Shown here: piece by piece, positions 1 to 8,831 of the stretch
How the letters are laid out: every line of letters begins with the position of its first letter
Numbering within the stretch: the first letter of the stretch is position 1
DNA from: Erysipelothrix anatis
Lineage (GTDB): Bacteria; Bacillota_I; Bacilli_A; Erysipelotrichales; Erysipelotrichaceae
Assembly (NCBI RefSeq): GCF_009828745.1
Contig: NZ_WTSX01000008.1
Coordinates: 40,516 to 104,515 of the forward strand
Direction of reading: 5' to 3'
DNA length: 64,000 nucleotides
Translations under genes and position numbers: made by a program
The notes under the pieces: generated by a model
Database searches by the model: none
What the model saw: the letters and a program-made list of their open reading frames with translations, nothing else
What the model was told of the DNA's origin: nothing

Positions 1-1
1 C

Positions 2-574
2 TTCTTCGGAACAATTGGTGGAGCATTACTTGCTCTCGCTAAAATGTCGAAGTTTAAACCATTACAATGGTTTGCGACTGCATATATTGAACTAGTACGT
101 GGAACGCCAATTCTCTTACAACTCTACTTATTTGTATTTGGAGGGGCACAGTTCTTCCCGAATGGTATTAGTGATCAAATGTGGGTCATCTTTGCCTTAA
201 TCTTCAACTCCAGTGCCTACGTTGCAGAAATCTTCCGTGCTGGAATTCAAGCTGTCGACAAAGGACAATTTGAAGCTGCGAAGAGCTTGGGTCTTTCTGA
301 TCGCAACATGATGATTAAAGTTATTATGCCACAAGCCGTTAAAAATATCTTACCGGCACTTGGAAACGAATTTATCACAATGATTAAAGAAACATCATTA
401 GCATCTATCTTCTTTATTAACAGTTTAATGACATCACAATCCATTGTTTCAGCTGCAACACACATGAAACTTGAAGCATTAATGATTGTTGGGGTTATCT
501 ACTTTATTCTGACATTCTCACTTTCAAAAGTTGTTCAATACTTTGAAAAGAAAGGACAAACAAACCATGACTAA
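2..574 (+). CDS. Polar amino-acid ABC transporter, permease (5' end outside window)
   Basis: Membrane permease of a His/Glu/Gln/Cys-type amino-acid importer. The reading frame is open from base 2, so the start and the first transmembrane helix lie upstream of the window; the ATG at 44 is internal. Visible are the EAA-type loop that contacts the ATPase ([12 protein letters not shown], then [16 protein letters not shown]) and several hydrophobic helices, with the family motif [11 protein letters not shown] near the beginning. It overlaps the ATPase gene by 8 nt, which indicates coupled translation. The substrate cannot be told from the sequence, and the solute-binding domain is not in the window. 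Confidence 0.93.
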   Translation, partial: FFGTIGGALLALAKMSKFKPLQWFATAYIELVRGTPILLQLYLFVFGGAQFFPNGISDQMWVIFALIFNSSAYVAEIFRAGIQAVDKGQFEAAKSLGLSDRNMMIKVIMPQAVKNILPALGNEFITMIKETSLASIFFINSLMTSQSIVSAATHMKLEALMIVGVIYFILTFSLSKVVQYFEKKGQTNHD

Positions 575-1301
575 CGAACTCATCAAAATTAAAAATCTTA
601 AAAAGAACTATGGTAGTCTCGAAGTCCTCAAAGGCATCGACTTCACCATCAACAAAGGTCAAGTTATTTCAATTATCGGGCCTTCAGGATCGGGTAAATC
701 GACATTTCTAAGATGCTTGAATCTTCTCGAAGTTCCGACAGATGGAACGATTGAATTTAAAGAACAAGTCTTAAGTGCTAAAGGGAAATCACTGGACAAG
801 ATTCGCCAAGAAATTGGAATGGTCTTCCAACACTTCAACGTCTTTCCCAATTTAACGGTACTTGAGAACATCACATTAGCTCCTACACTTGAGAAAGGTA
901 TTTCTAAGGAAGATGCTAAAGCACAAGCATTAGAACTCCTAGAGCGCGTTGGATTGGCTGACAAGGCTGATACTTTCCCAACGAAACTATCAGGGGGTCA
1001 GAAACAACGGTTAGCGATTGTGCGCGCCTTGGCGATGAATCCTGATGTCATGCTCTTTGATGAACCAACCAGTGCATTAGACCCTGAAATGGTAAAAGAT
1101 GTTTTGGATGTTATCAATCAATTAGCAGACTCGGGAATGACTATTGTGATCGTAACACACGAAATGAACTTTGCGAAACACATCAGTGATACCGTATTGT
1201 TCATGGACGGCGGTATTATTGAAGAAGCTGGAACACCTTCTCAAATTTTCGATAATCCAACAAGCCCTCGTACTCAAGAATTCCTCAGTAAAGTTTTATA
1301 A
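567..1301 (+). CDS. Polar amino-acid ABC transporter, ATP-binding protein (GlnQ-like)
   Basis: Cytoplasmic ATPase that energises the permease encoded just upstream. From the chosen ATG the product is 244 aa: Walker A GPSGSGKS at residues 38-45, signature LSGGQKQR at 141-148, Walker B VMLFDEP at 161-167 and the switch histidine in VTHEM. A longer frame opens at 531 but would place extra residues ahead of the domain. The ATG at 567 has AAAGGA ten bases upstream and gives the normal family N-terminus. A strong terminator follows, so this is the last gene of the transporter operon. Confidence 0.95.
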   Translation: MTNELIKIKNLKKNYGSLEVLKGIDFTINKGQVISIIGPSGSGKSTFLRCLNLLEVPTDGTIEFKEQVLSAKGKSLDKIRQEIGMVFQHFNVFPNLTVLENITLAPTLEKGISKEDAKAQALELLERVGLADKADTFPTKLSGGQKQRLAIVRALAMNPDVMLFDEPTSALDPEMVKDVLDVINQLADSGMTIVIVTHEMNFAKHISDTVLFMDGGIIEEAGTPSQIFDNPTSPRTQEFLSKVL

Positions 1302-1308
1302 TGAAGCA

Positions 1309-1338
1309 AGCAACACATGTCGATGTGTTGCTTTTTTT
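1309..1338 (+). terminator. Intrinsic terminator of the amino-acid ABC operon
   Basis: Perfect 10-bp stem AGCAACACAT / ATGTGTTGCT with a GTCG loop, followed by seven T. Confidence 0.93.
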
Positions 1339-1424
1339 AACTATAAGTAGAACAGATGATCTGCATATGTCATACCACAAGATGGTATTGGCAAAGTGGG
1401 CATTGTTAAAGTAAATAGACATAC

Positions 1425-1444
1425 AAAAAAGGCCTTACGGCCTT
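1425..1444 (-). terminator. Terminator of the choloylglycine-hydrolase-family gene
   Basis: On the minus strand a short stem AAAGGCC / GGCCTTT with a GTAA loop runs into a T tract, nine bases after the stop codon. Confidence 0.8.
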
Positions 1445-1452
1445 TCTCTTTA

Positions 1453-2436
1453 TTATTTTATTGAACCAAATACTTGTTGGGTTGGTACAGGATGACTTAA
1501 GGCATCTTGCCCATCCAGCGTGAAGTCGTTAAGATTTACGCGAACGATTTGTGAGTTGTTGTACATCTTAAAGTAATACGTACGCGTATTTGTCATCATA
1601 CATGTAGTGTATTGCGTGTAGTCTAAGGAGTTACGTTGTGTCACAACGGATCCTTTCATAATATCAACACCGCTTAGAATATGATATGCGCTGTTGACTA
1701 GATCTTCCTCGCCATAGTTTGGCACGCGTGTTAATTTCGCAAAAAGCGTACGAATGAATCGTGAAGGTGGACTGTAATCGCCAGGTAAACCAAAGGTACC
1801 CGATCCCTGCCCAAATGGCTTAAAGGTTTCTTCAAAGAGTTCAACAGGTTCTACTTGTTTTGGATTAACTCCTATATAGTTACGAATATTTGTTTTATGC
1901 CAGTCGTAATCCGGACTGTTAGCCATAACACCCAGTTTGTTTTCATGGATTTTAAGTCCGTCTTTTAACGGTTCTACGATGATGCTGCGTCCTGTTGCAT
2001 CGGTAAACACCCAGTGCAATGGCGATGCAATCCCTAACATAGGATTGGCATCATTGGTAATATTAATGCGACCAAAAGCTTCTACCACTTCTTCAATCGA
2101 AGTATACGATGCAAGAATCCAGTTTACAATTTCATGGGACATAAGGTTGAGTGCACCCTCTTTTTGATCATTGTAATGAGCATAGCCTTCAAAATATAGT
2201 ACTGCAGCTGCAAGTCCATACTCATTCAATCCGTCTGCCATAATATGATCGCCAATATTTTTAGATAAACCTAAGAATGCGAAATGATTGGTTAATGGTT
2301 GATCAAGCAAACCAAATTTCAGTGGATAATCACGCTGAATTATCGTCATTTCTGGTGAGAGATCATATGAGAAGTCCATGGTTCGTGCAAGTAAATGCAA
2401 ATCATCACGACTCTTTAATGAAACACTTGTACACAT
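1453..2436 (-). CDS. Choloylglycine hydrolase family (C59) amidase, penicillin V acylase-like
   Basis: N-terminal-nucleophile hydrolase of 327 aa, the usual length for bile salt hydrolases and penicillin V acylases. The initiator Met is followed directly by Cys2, the catalytic nucleophile once Met is removed; Arg18 and Asp21 of the family (ARTMD) are present, as is the ANSPDYDW block. At the position where bile salt hydrolases carry Asn82 (AGLNFPGYA-type segment) this protein has Tyr (AAVLYFEGYA). From family knowledge that residue favours acylase over bile-salt activity, so the substrate is open. No signal peptide, so probably cytoplasmic. It is a monocistronic gene between two terminators with RBS AAAGGGGG. 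Confidence 0.85.
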   Translation of the reverse strand: MCTSVSLKSRDDLHLLARTMDFSYDLSPEMTIIQRDYPLKFGLLDQPLTNHFAFLGLSKNIGDHIMADGLNEYGLAAAVLYFEGYAHYNDQKEGALNLMSHEIVNWILASYTSIEEVVEAFGRINITNDANPMLGIASPLHWVFTDATGRSIIVEPLKDGLKIHENKLGVMANSPDYDWHKTNIRNYIGVNPKQVEPVELFEETFKPFGQGSGTFGLPGDYSPPSRFIRTLFAKLTRVPNYGEEDLVNSAYHILSGVDIMKGSVVTQRNSLDYTQYTTCMMTNTRTYYFKMYNNSQIVRVNLNDFTLDGQDALSHPVPTQQVFGSIK

Positions 2437-2458
2437 AAATAAAGCCCCCTTTTTTTAT

Positions 2459-2487
2459 ATTATATAGTTTATGCGGGGAATAATAAA
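2459..2487 (-). promoter_or_regulatory. Probable promoter of the C59 amidase gene
   Basis: Minus-strand TTTATT, 17-bp spacer, TATAAT; the -10 is consensus but the -35 is poor and overlaps the malQ terminator. Confidence 0.4.
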
Positions 2488-2508
2488 GACCTACAGGTGT
2501 AGGTCTTT
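2481..2508 (-). terminator. Terminator of the glgP-malQ unit
   Basis: Minus-strand stem AAAGACCTAC / GTAGGTCTTT with a small loop, followed by TATTATT. It lies about 20 bases past the malQ stop. Confidence 0.85.
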
Positions 2509-2526
2509 TAAGGAGATTGTATGTTT

Positions 2527-3960
2527 TTAATCAACAACTCTGTCAAACGCTGTGACAAGCGTTGCTAGAAATTGAAAGGCATCAGTGAGATCGGTATTTA
2601 AATCGAGTTTCCATTCCCAGTTAGGAGACCCAATTGTTCCCGGTTCATTGATTCGTGCTTCATTATCAAGTCCCATAAGATCTTGAATCGGCAGAATCGC
2701 CCAGTTCGCATTTAGTGAGAGTGTATACGATGCGACTTGTTGCCATAGCGATGGGTAATCGTGGCCAAGATCCTTAAGATTTTTGGTAATTTCTTTATAT
2801 TTTTTTATGGTGAGTTCATCCGTCCAATCTGCCATAGTTTGATTATCATGCGTTCCTGTGTAAACAAGAATATTCGAATCAACAAGGGCGTTGGCTTCAA
2901 GCTCATGCGGATTGAGATTGAATTGAATTATCTTCATACCCATGAGATCGTAGTCATCACGAAGTTCAAGAACTTCCGGTCGTAAATCACCCAAATCCTC
3001 GACTACAAGTTCCAAATTTTCAATTTGACGGTACATAGCATCGAAGAAATGATTGCGTGGACCTATTTTCCATTCGCCAATGCGTGCGGTTTCACTTTCT
3101 CCCGGTATGATCCAATAGGTATCAAAAGCACGGAAGTGATCAATCCTAATCACATCAAACATTTCTTGATTCCATCGTAAACGATCTGCCCAAAGCGCAT
3201 AGTCATTATGTGCCATAGCTTTCCAATCATAAATAGGATTTCCCCACAACTGACCTTCAGTACTAAAATAGTCAGGCGGAACACCCGCAACCCAAGCTGG
3301 TGTGCCATCACGGTTCAATAAAAACTGATCGCGATGATGATATACCTCAGCAGAGTCATGACCTAAGTAAATCGGAATATCACCAACGACGCGAATACCT
3401 AAGTCATTCGCATACTTTTTAAGGTCCATCCACTGCATGTAGAATACATATTGAACAAAACGTTCGTATTCGAGCTCGGACTCTGAAACCTTCATGACTT
3501 TCCATTCTGTCCATGACGCATTATCGTTCAATTTTTTAAGAGCAATAAATGTCACATACTCATCAAGCCACGTTACCGCTACTTCAAGAAAGGCATCATA
3601 AGACGCATCTTTCTTAAAATGTTGGAATGCATTACGAAGGTATGCTGTTTTCAAAGTACGAACAGCTCCAAAATTGACGCGCTTGCCAAAAACAGGTTCT
3701 TGGTCAAACTCGAGTTGCAAGGTTGCATATAGCTTCTCGATCGATATATAAATTTCATCGCCTGCAAACGATGAATACGTTTGGTATGGACTGTTTCCAT
3801 ATCCGACAGGGTTTAGTGGCAAGATTTGCCAAATAGTTGCGTTTGTTTTTGCGAGATTTTGAATCCAAGTATAAGCACTTGATCCAAAGTCACCGATGCC
3901 AAGTGTCCCTTCAAAACTGGACACCGGCATCAGGACACCAGCGCGTCTTGTCTGTGTCAT
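2527..3960 (-). CDS. malQ: 4-alpha-glucanotransferase (amylomaltase, GH77)
   Basis: Transfers alpha-1,4-glucan segments between maltodextrins and releases glucose, producing longer chains for the phosphorylase. It is 477 aa from the ATG chosen here. The GH77 motifs are visible: RIDHFRAFDTYW with the nucleophile Asp, VVEDLGDL with the acid/base Glu, and TGTHDNQT with the third carboxylate. The frame is open for 24 more codons upstream, but those lie inside glgP. The ATG at 3960 has GGAAGG just ahead and starts one base after the glgP stop, so the two genes are translationally coupled. Cytoplasmic; no signal peptide. Confidence 0.95.
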   Translation of the reverse strand: MTQTRRAGVLMPVSSFEGTLGIGDFGSSAYTWIQNLAKTNATIWQILPLNPVGYGNSPYQTYSSFAGDEIYISIEKLYATLQLEFDQEPVFGKRVNFGAVRTLKTAYLRNAFQHFKKDASYDAFLEVAVTWLDEYVTFIALKKLNDNASWTEWKVMKVSESELEYERFVQYVFYMQWMDLKKYANDLGIRVVGDIPIYLGHDSAEVYHHRDQFLLNRDGTPAWVAGVPPDYFSTEGQLWGNPIYDWKAMAHNDYALWADRLRWNQEMFDVIRIDHFRAFDTYWIIPGESETARIGEWKIGPRNHFFDAMYRQIENLELVVEDLGDLRPEVLELRDDYDLMGMKIIQFNLNPHELEANALVDSNILVYTGTHDNQTMADWTDELTIKKYKEITKNLKDLGHDYPSLWQQVASYTLSLNANWAILPIQDLMGLDNEARINEPGTIGSPNWEWKLDLNTDLTDAFQFLATLVTAFDRVVD

Positions 3961-3961
3961 A

Positions 3962-6202
3962 CTATACCTTCCAAATATCACGATTGTATTCCGCAATCGT
4001 ACGGTCGCTTGAGAAGAAACCTGCGCGTGCAATATTAATTAATGTCTTCTTAGCCCAGGTCATGCGGTCTTCATAGTCCGCAATCATTGTGTTTTTAGTT
4101 GCAATGTATGCTTCAAGGTCAATCAAAGTCATGAACCAGTCTTTGCTAATTAGTTCATGATGCAAGCGATCAAGATTTTCTTTTGTTCCACTTGCAAGCA
4201 TTAACGGTCCATTGATAAAATCAACGGCCTGTTTAATTTGAGGGCTCTTTTCATAATAATCTCTTGATACATAATCAGCTTTCGCATAGTGTTCGATAAT
4301 CGTATCACTGGATTCACCAAAGATATAAATATTTTCATCACCTACAAGTTCGCTGATTTCAACGTTAGCGCCATCCATAGTTCCCAGTGTTAAAGCGCCA
4401 TTCAGCATAAATTTCATGTTTCCTGTTCCACTTGCTTCTTTAGATGCAAGCGAAATTTGCTCAGAGATATCACATGCAGGAATCAACATTTCGGCCTTCG
4501 ATACATTGTAGTTTTCCACAAAGACAATTTGTAAGTATTGGCTTACGAGTTCGTCATCCGCAATCACTTTGGATAGCGTGAGTAAAGCGTGAATAATGTC
4601 CTTAGCGATCGTATAGGCAGGTGCTGCTTTCGAACCAAAGAACATTGTAAGTGGACGTGTTGGAACATATCCCGCTTTAATTTCATGGTACATGTGAATT
4701 GCATAGAGTAAATTCATTTGTTGGCGTTTGTATTCATGAAGACGTTTAATTTGAATATCGAAAATAGCATCCGCATTAACACTAATGCCTTCCGTCTTTT
4801 CAATATATGCAGCAAGGTCTTCTTTCTTCGTATGTTTGATCGTTAGTAATTCTTGAAGGCTTGCTTCATCATCCACAAAACGCTCTAACTTCAATAATTC
4901 CATAGCATCCTGCTTAAATCCATCACCAATACGTGTTTCGATAAATTCAGTTAGCGGTCGGTTGGTATGTTGGAGCCAACGACGGAATGTAATTCCATTA
5001 GTCTTATTATTAAATCGGTCAGGATACATATCAAAGAACGGTTTGAGTTCACTGTTTTTTAAGATTTCTGTATGTAAGGCTGCAACACCATTGGTTGATT
5101 TACTGAAATGGATTGCAAGTGACGCCATATGTACACGTCCTTCGTGATCAATAACCGCAGTACGAGCATCATTGCTTCGTGCTGCCGCAAGATCTTGAAG
5201 TTGATGTAATAATGGTACTAAACTTGCATCAACTGCTTCAAAGTATGCGAGTGGCCATTTTTCAAGTGCTTCTGCCAAAATTGTATGGTTGGTGTACGCA
5301 CAGGTGTTTGAAATAATTTCAACGGCACGATCAAATGCTATACCATCTGCCAACAAGGCTTTTAAAAGTAACACGATGACCATCGATGGGTGTGTATCGT
5401 TAATTTGAATGGTTGCATAAGAATCCAAACGGTCAAGATGGTCTTTGTGTTCTTCTAAGATCCACGCAAGTCCCCCAGAAACCATAAAATACTGTTGTGC
5501 AAAGCGAAGACGTAACCCTTCTTCGGTTGAGTCATCTGGATATAAGAATAATGTGAGGTTCTTGTCCACAGCACGCTCATCAAAACGAATTCCTTCTGTA
5601 ATGATTGAATCATCAATTGACTCAAGATCGAATAAACGAAGCGGTGCTTTTTCACCGTTATATCCGAGTACGTCAATTTCATACATACGACCCGTCACTG
5701 CGACATCGCCAATTTGTACGGGCACTGTAAAATCAGTCTTACGTAACCAACCTGGTTTGTCCAACCACGTATCTTTTTCTTCAGCTTGAAGTCGATTCCG
5801 GAACACTTGGCGGAACAGACCGTAGTGGTAGACTAAACCGAGCCCTTGGCCATTCAGTCCTAATGTTGCGATTGAATCCATAAAGCACGCTGCAAGTCGT
5901 CCTAATCCACCATTTCCTAGTGATGGTTCTGGTTCATAATCTTCAACTTCAGAAATATCGCGACCATTCGCAGCTAACACATCGCGAACTTCATCATAGA
6001 TGCCTAAATTCATTAAATTATTGGATAATAGTTTTCCAATTAGAAACTCTGCCGACATGTAGTAGACGCTGCGTTCGCCCGTCACAGCTGGTACTTTAGC
6101 AATGCGATTTTGTGCAATTTCAAGCACAGCTTCGTATAATTTATCGACCGATACAGTACGCATATCCGTATCTAAAATATGTTCTAATTCTTGTTTTATC
6201 AT
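3962..6202 (-). CDS. glgP: Glycogen/maltodextrin phosphorylase (GT35)
   Basis: PLP-dependent enzyme that cleaves terminal alpha-1,4-glucose with phosphate to give glucose-1-phosphate. The product is 746 aa, slightly short for the family. N-terminal EFLIGKLLSNNL and LGNGGLGRLAACF and the PLP-lysine block EASGTGNMKFMLNGALTLGT are intact. There are no glycogen-synthesis genes nearby and the neighbours handle imported maltodextrin, so a MalP-type role is more likely than glycogen storage; this is inference from context. GGAGG precedes the ATG, and a GAAAACGTTTTC palindrome sits immediately upstream of that RBS. Confidence 0.94.
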   Translation of the reverse strand: MIKQELEHILDTDMRTVSVDKLYEAVLEIAQNRIAKVPAVTGERSVYYMSAEFLIGKLLSNNLMNLGIYDEVRDVLAANGRDISEVEDYEPEPSLGNGGLGRLAACFMDSIATLGLNGQGLGLVYHYGLFRQVFRNRLQAEEKDTWLDKPGWLRKTDFTVPVQIGDVAVTGRMYEIDVLGYNGEKAPLRLFDLESIDDSIITEGIRFDERAVDKNLTLFLYPDDSTEEGLRLRFAQQYFMVSGGLAWILEEHKDHLDRLDSYATIQINDTHPSMVIVLLLKALLADGIAFDRAVEIISNTCAYTNHTILAEALEKWPLAYFEAVDASLVPLLHQLQDLAAARSNDARTAVIDHEGRVHMASLAIHFSKSTNGVAALHTEILKNSELKPFFDMYPDRFNNKTNGITFRRWLQHTNRPLTEFIETRIGDGFKQDAMELLKLERFVDDEASLQELLTIKHTKKEDLAAYIEKTEGISVNADAIFDIQIKRLHEYKRQQMNLLYAIHMYHEIKAGYVPTRPLTMFFGSKAAPAYTIAKDIIHALLTLSKVIADDELVSQYLQIVFVENYNVSKAEMLIPACDISEQISLASKEASGTGNMKFMLNGALTLGTMDGANVEISELVGDENIYIFGESSDTIIEHYAKADYVSRDYYEKSPQIKQAVDFINGPLMLASGTKENLDRLHHELISKDWFMTLIDLEAYIATKNTMIADYEDRMTWAKKTLINIARAGFFSSDRTIAEYNRDIWKV

Positions 6203-6213
6203 GGGTTTCCTCC

Positions 6214-6225
6214 GAAAACGTTTTC
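6214..6225. promoter_or_regulatory. GAAAACGTTTTC palindrome ahead of glgP (LacI-type operator or cre)
   Basis: Perfect 12-bp palindrome abutting the glgP RBS. It fits the core of the CcpA cre consensus and a generic LacI-family operator equally well. Matching sites occur at 12303 and 15536, each downstream of a promoter. A possible -10 (TATTAA on the minus strand, 6235-6240) lies 9 bases upstream, the same distance as at the other two sites, but I see no -35. Confidence 0.75.
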
Positions 6226-6242
6226 TAAAAGATGTTAATAAT

Positions 6243-6258
6243 TAGGGCTTTCGCCCTA
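6243..6258 (-). terminator. Hairpin after the lacI-family gene
   Basis: Stem TAGGGC / GCCCTA with a GAAA loop on the minus strand, starting just after the regulator's stop codon. There is no continuous T tract directly behind it, so it may be a leaky terminator or an attenuating hairpin ahead of glgP. Confidence 0.45.
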
Positions 6259-6262
6259 GTTA

Positions 6263-7252
6263 TTACATGATGACATCATCGTATGATATCGTAGTCAGTT
6301 CATAGTCCATTAAGATTTCTTCAGATGGGTTTCCTTGGAGTAAGCGGCTCACTGCATTCATCGCATTTACCGATACCTGGTAGAAATCTTGACGTACCGT
6401 ATCAATTTTATAGTTAATATACCCTAATAGTGTAATCCCGTCAAATCCACAAACTGGGCGGAATTCTTCGATCTCCTTCAGTCCATGTACAGCCCCAATG
6501 GCTGTAAGGTCTGAAGCACAGATCACAAGATCTGATTTTAGTGCGTGTTGTTTCACTAATTCACGTGCCCGTTTCTCACTAAAATTTGCATATTGCGCAT
6601 TCATGGTGACACCCAACTCATCGCAAGCATTCACAACACCTTGCATTCTTAAGTCTGTGACATAGCCATCACGACGTCCAGCCAAATATAAAATACGTTT
6701 CGCTTTATGACGTTTGATCATTTTGACGGCAATATCGTATTGGGCCGTTTCATGATCAACCATGACATAACTAGTTCGTGGACCAATGATTGGTGCATCT
6801 ACCACAACACTTGGGAACACATCCATATCTATCAATTCTTTGTACGAGACAGCTTCTTTCGATAATCCATAGTAGATAACTGCACTCACTCGAAGTGAAT
6901 TAAAATGCTGAAGAATTTCTTTCGCATTCTTTCCTTCAAGAAGATTAGAGAAGACAGGTATTACTTCAATTTTAAGTTCTTTGGAATGATTCATCGCCCC
7001 AAAGAGATACTGCATATTAATTTCATCAATTGCTTGGCGGTGGTTGTTGATAAAAATGACCAACGCCACCCTTTTGCCTTGCTTGGATGATAATGCAGAT
7101 GCAATGGAGTTTGGCACATAGTTGAGTTCTTCAACTGCTGCAAGTACTTTTGCACGTGTTGCATCACTAATATTATTGTAGTTGTTTAAAACCTTAGAAA
7201 CAGTTGAAACCCCTACGCCTGCTTTTTTAGCGACATCATTTATACTGGCCAT
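6263..7252 (-). CDS. LacI/GalR-family transcriptional regulator (MalR-like)
   Basis: 329 aa with an N-terminal helix-turn-helix and hinge (INDVAKKAGVGVSTVSKVLN, then VPNSIASALSS) followed by a periplasmic-binding-protein-like effector domain. It sits inside the maltodextrin island, between the transporter/amylase operon and glgP-malQ, so it is the obvious candidate regulator of the three GAAAACGTTTTC sites. RBS GGGAGG lies close to the ATG. It could instead be a CcpA-like global regulator, but its location argues for a local maltose repressor. The effector is not evident from sequence. Confidence 0.88.
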   Translation of the reverse strand: MASINDVAKKAGVGVSTVSKVLNNYNNISDATRAKVLAAVEELNYVPNSIASALSSKQGKRVALVIFINNHRQAIDEINMQYLFGAMNHSKELKIEVIPVFSNLLEGKNAKEILQHFNSLRVSAVIYYGLSKEAVSYKELIDMDVFPSVVVDAPIIGPRTSYVMVDHETAQYDIAVKMIKRHKAKRILYLAGRRDGYVTDLRMQGVVNACDELGVTMNAQYANFSEKRARELVKQHALKSDLVICASDLTAIGAVHGLKEIEEFRPVCGFDGITLLGYINYKIDTVRQDFYQVSVNAMNAVSRLLQGNPSEEILMDYELTTISYDDVIM

Positions 7253-7276
7253 GTGTTGCCTCCCTTACACTGATTA

Positions 7277-7285
7277 ATTATAGCA
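7277..7285 (-). promoter_or_regulatory. Extended -10 promoter of the lacI-family gene
   Basis: Minus-strand TGCTATAAT; no good -35 is visible. It lies 25 bases before the start codon. Confidence 0.5.
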
Positions 7286-7346
7286 TCCTGACTGTAAATA
7301 CGTGGAAAATCACGCTTTTTTCAGCAAGTATCACATATCTTTTGTT

Positions 7347-8831
7347 TTATTTGTCTCTAACGATAATACTACTCATGCCTTCGATTTGCAATCCATCTGA
7401 CGATGCTTTTGCAGATCCTTGAATGGTATCTAGAATGGAATACGAGCCTGGCAGCGTTTGTAATTCCTGCGATAAATTATGAATAACGGTAATATCGTCA
7501 TGTCTCATGACGTATAATGCTGCACTGGATGTCACTGCAGTGGGTGAGCTCGTAACCAGCTGCGGATACTTATTCCGTATTTTAATTGCGTGTGCATAAT
7601 GATTAAGTAACGATGCTTTATCCTTTTCTTGATCCGCAACTGACGAATCAAAAGGTACTGTATAGTCCGCATTTTGTGGTGCTTTCGTTTGACCCGTTGT
7701 TTCTTTTTGAGACCAGACCATAGGCAAGCGTTTGTTTTCATCAACACCGCTTCCCTTCATCCCAATCTCTTCGCCGTAGTAAACAAACGGATTTCCTGGC
7801 ATCATCAAGTATAATGACGCAGCCATCTTCTGTTGATCTACATCATTAAAGTATGTTGCGGATCGACCCTGATCATGATTCGATAAAAAGGGTGCATCTA
7901 AAGCATTTTCATTATTAACTTTAATTGCTTGATTATATTCTGCAACAAACTGTGCAAGTGATTGACCGTCACCTTTTTTCACGCTCTTTGCAATCATACC
8001 GTTGGCTTGGCTGAGACCAAAATTAAAGAAAGAGTCAATATTTGATGCATACATATCCGTTACAATCGCATTCGGAATCCATGCTTCCGCAACGATATAT
8101 GCATCTTTTGTATGTGTTTTTACTTCAGTATTGAGCCAATCTAAAAATTCATTGTTACGCGCTACATCATCAGCATAATAATGACTGGTTGCATCAAGAC
8201 GAAAGCCTTTAACACCCATGTCGAGCCAATATGTAACGATATCCGAGATTTCACGGCGCACTTCTAAACTATCCAAATTTAAATCTGGCATATGTTCAGA
8301 GAACACCGATTCATACCAAATACCCGGTGCATATTCACGATATCCCGTTTGCCACGTATCACTGAAATTGTAGTATTCACAATATTTGTTTGAATCACAT
8401 GTGTTGGTCTGTTTCGCAGCAACTGCCTGGGTAAACCATGGATGCTCAATAGATGTATGATTGAGTACCAAATCGAGAATCAAGGTCATGCTTCGAGATT
8501 CCATTGCGGTTAATAAGTTTTTCATTGATTCCAAATCCCCATACTGAGGATCAATTGCCTTATAATCGGTGACATCATACTTATGATATGACGGTGATGG
8601 CATCACAGGCATAAACCATACATTTGAAATCCCCAATGTTTCTTGGATATATGGAAGTTTCTCACGAACACCATCAAGATCACCCATACCGTCACCATTA
8701 CTGTCATAATACGATGCAACAAATATTTCGTAATAGACTGAAGGTATTTCAGGATGGACATACGATGTTTGTGACGATGCACATCCTGAAATCATTAAGA
8801 CTAAGATTAGAAGTAAACTCAATTTTTTCAT
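7347..8831 (-). CDS. Surface alpha-amylase family lipoprotein (GH13)
   Basis: 494 aa with a lipoprotein signal peptide (lipobox ISGC, Cys17), so it is anchored outside the membrane. The GH13 regions are complete: DLVLNHTS, GFRLDATSHYY with the nucleophile Asp, VAEAWIPN with the acid Glu, and FLSNHDQGR with the third Asp. It most likely cuts starch or long maltodextrins to sizes that MalEFG can import. Its ATG overlaps the permease stop by one base (TAATG), so it is the last gene of malE-malF-malG-amylase. Precise specificity (amylase, neopullulanase or oligo-1,6-glucosidase type) is uncertain. Confidence 0.88.
   Translation of the reverse strand: MKKLSLLLILVLMISGCASSQTSYVHPEIPSVYYEIFVASYYDSNGDGMGDLDGVREKLPYIQETLGISNVWFMPVMPSPSYHKYDVTDYKAIDPQYGDLESMKNLLTAMESRSMTLILDLVLNHTSIEHPWFTQAVAAKQTNTCDSNKYCEYYNFSDTWQTGYREYAPGIWYESVFSEHMPDLNLDSLEVRREISDIVTYWLDMGVKGFRLDATSHYYADDVARNNEFLDWLNTEVKTHTKDAYIVAEAWIPNAIVTDMYASNIDSFFNFGLSQANGMIAKSVKKGDGQSLAQFVAEYNQAIKVNNENALDAPFLSNHDQGRSATYFNDVDQQKMAASLYLMMPGNPFVYYGEEIGMKGSGVDENKRLPMVWSQKETTGQTKAPQNADYTVPFDSSVADQEKDKASLLNHYAHAIKIRNKYPQLVTSSPTAVTSSAALYVMRHDDITVIHNLSQELQTLPGSYSILDTIQGSAKASSDGLQIEGMSSIIVRDK

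Noticed and set aside
1339..1424. Inverted repeat ATACCA-CAAGA-TGGTAT between the first two terminators
   Set aside because: Isolated between convergent genes with no T tract or promoter nearby; no role can be supported.
5445..5789. 114-codon plus-strand open frame inside glgP
   Set aside because: Lies wholly antisense to a conserved enzyme, has no RBS and a low-complexity Ser/Arg composition; a shadow frame.
7290..7346. Terminator after the amylase lipoprotein gene
   Set aside because: Only a 4-bp CGTG/CACG stem with T on the plus strand is visible, in the wrong orientation for the gene.
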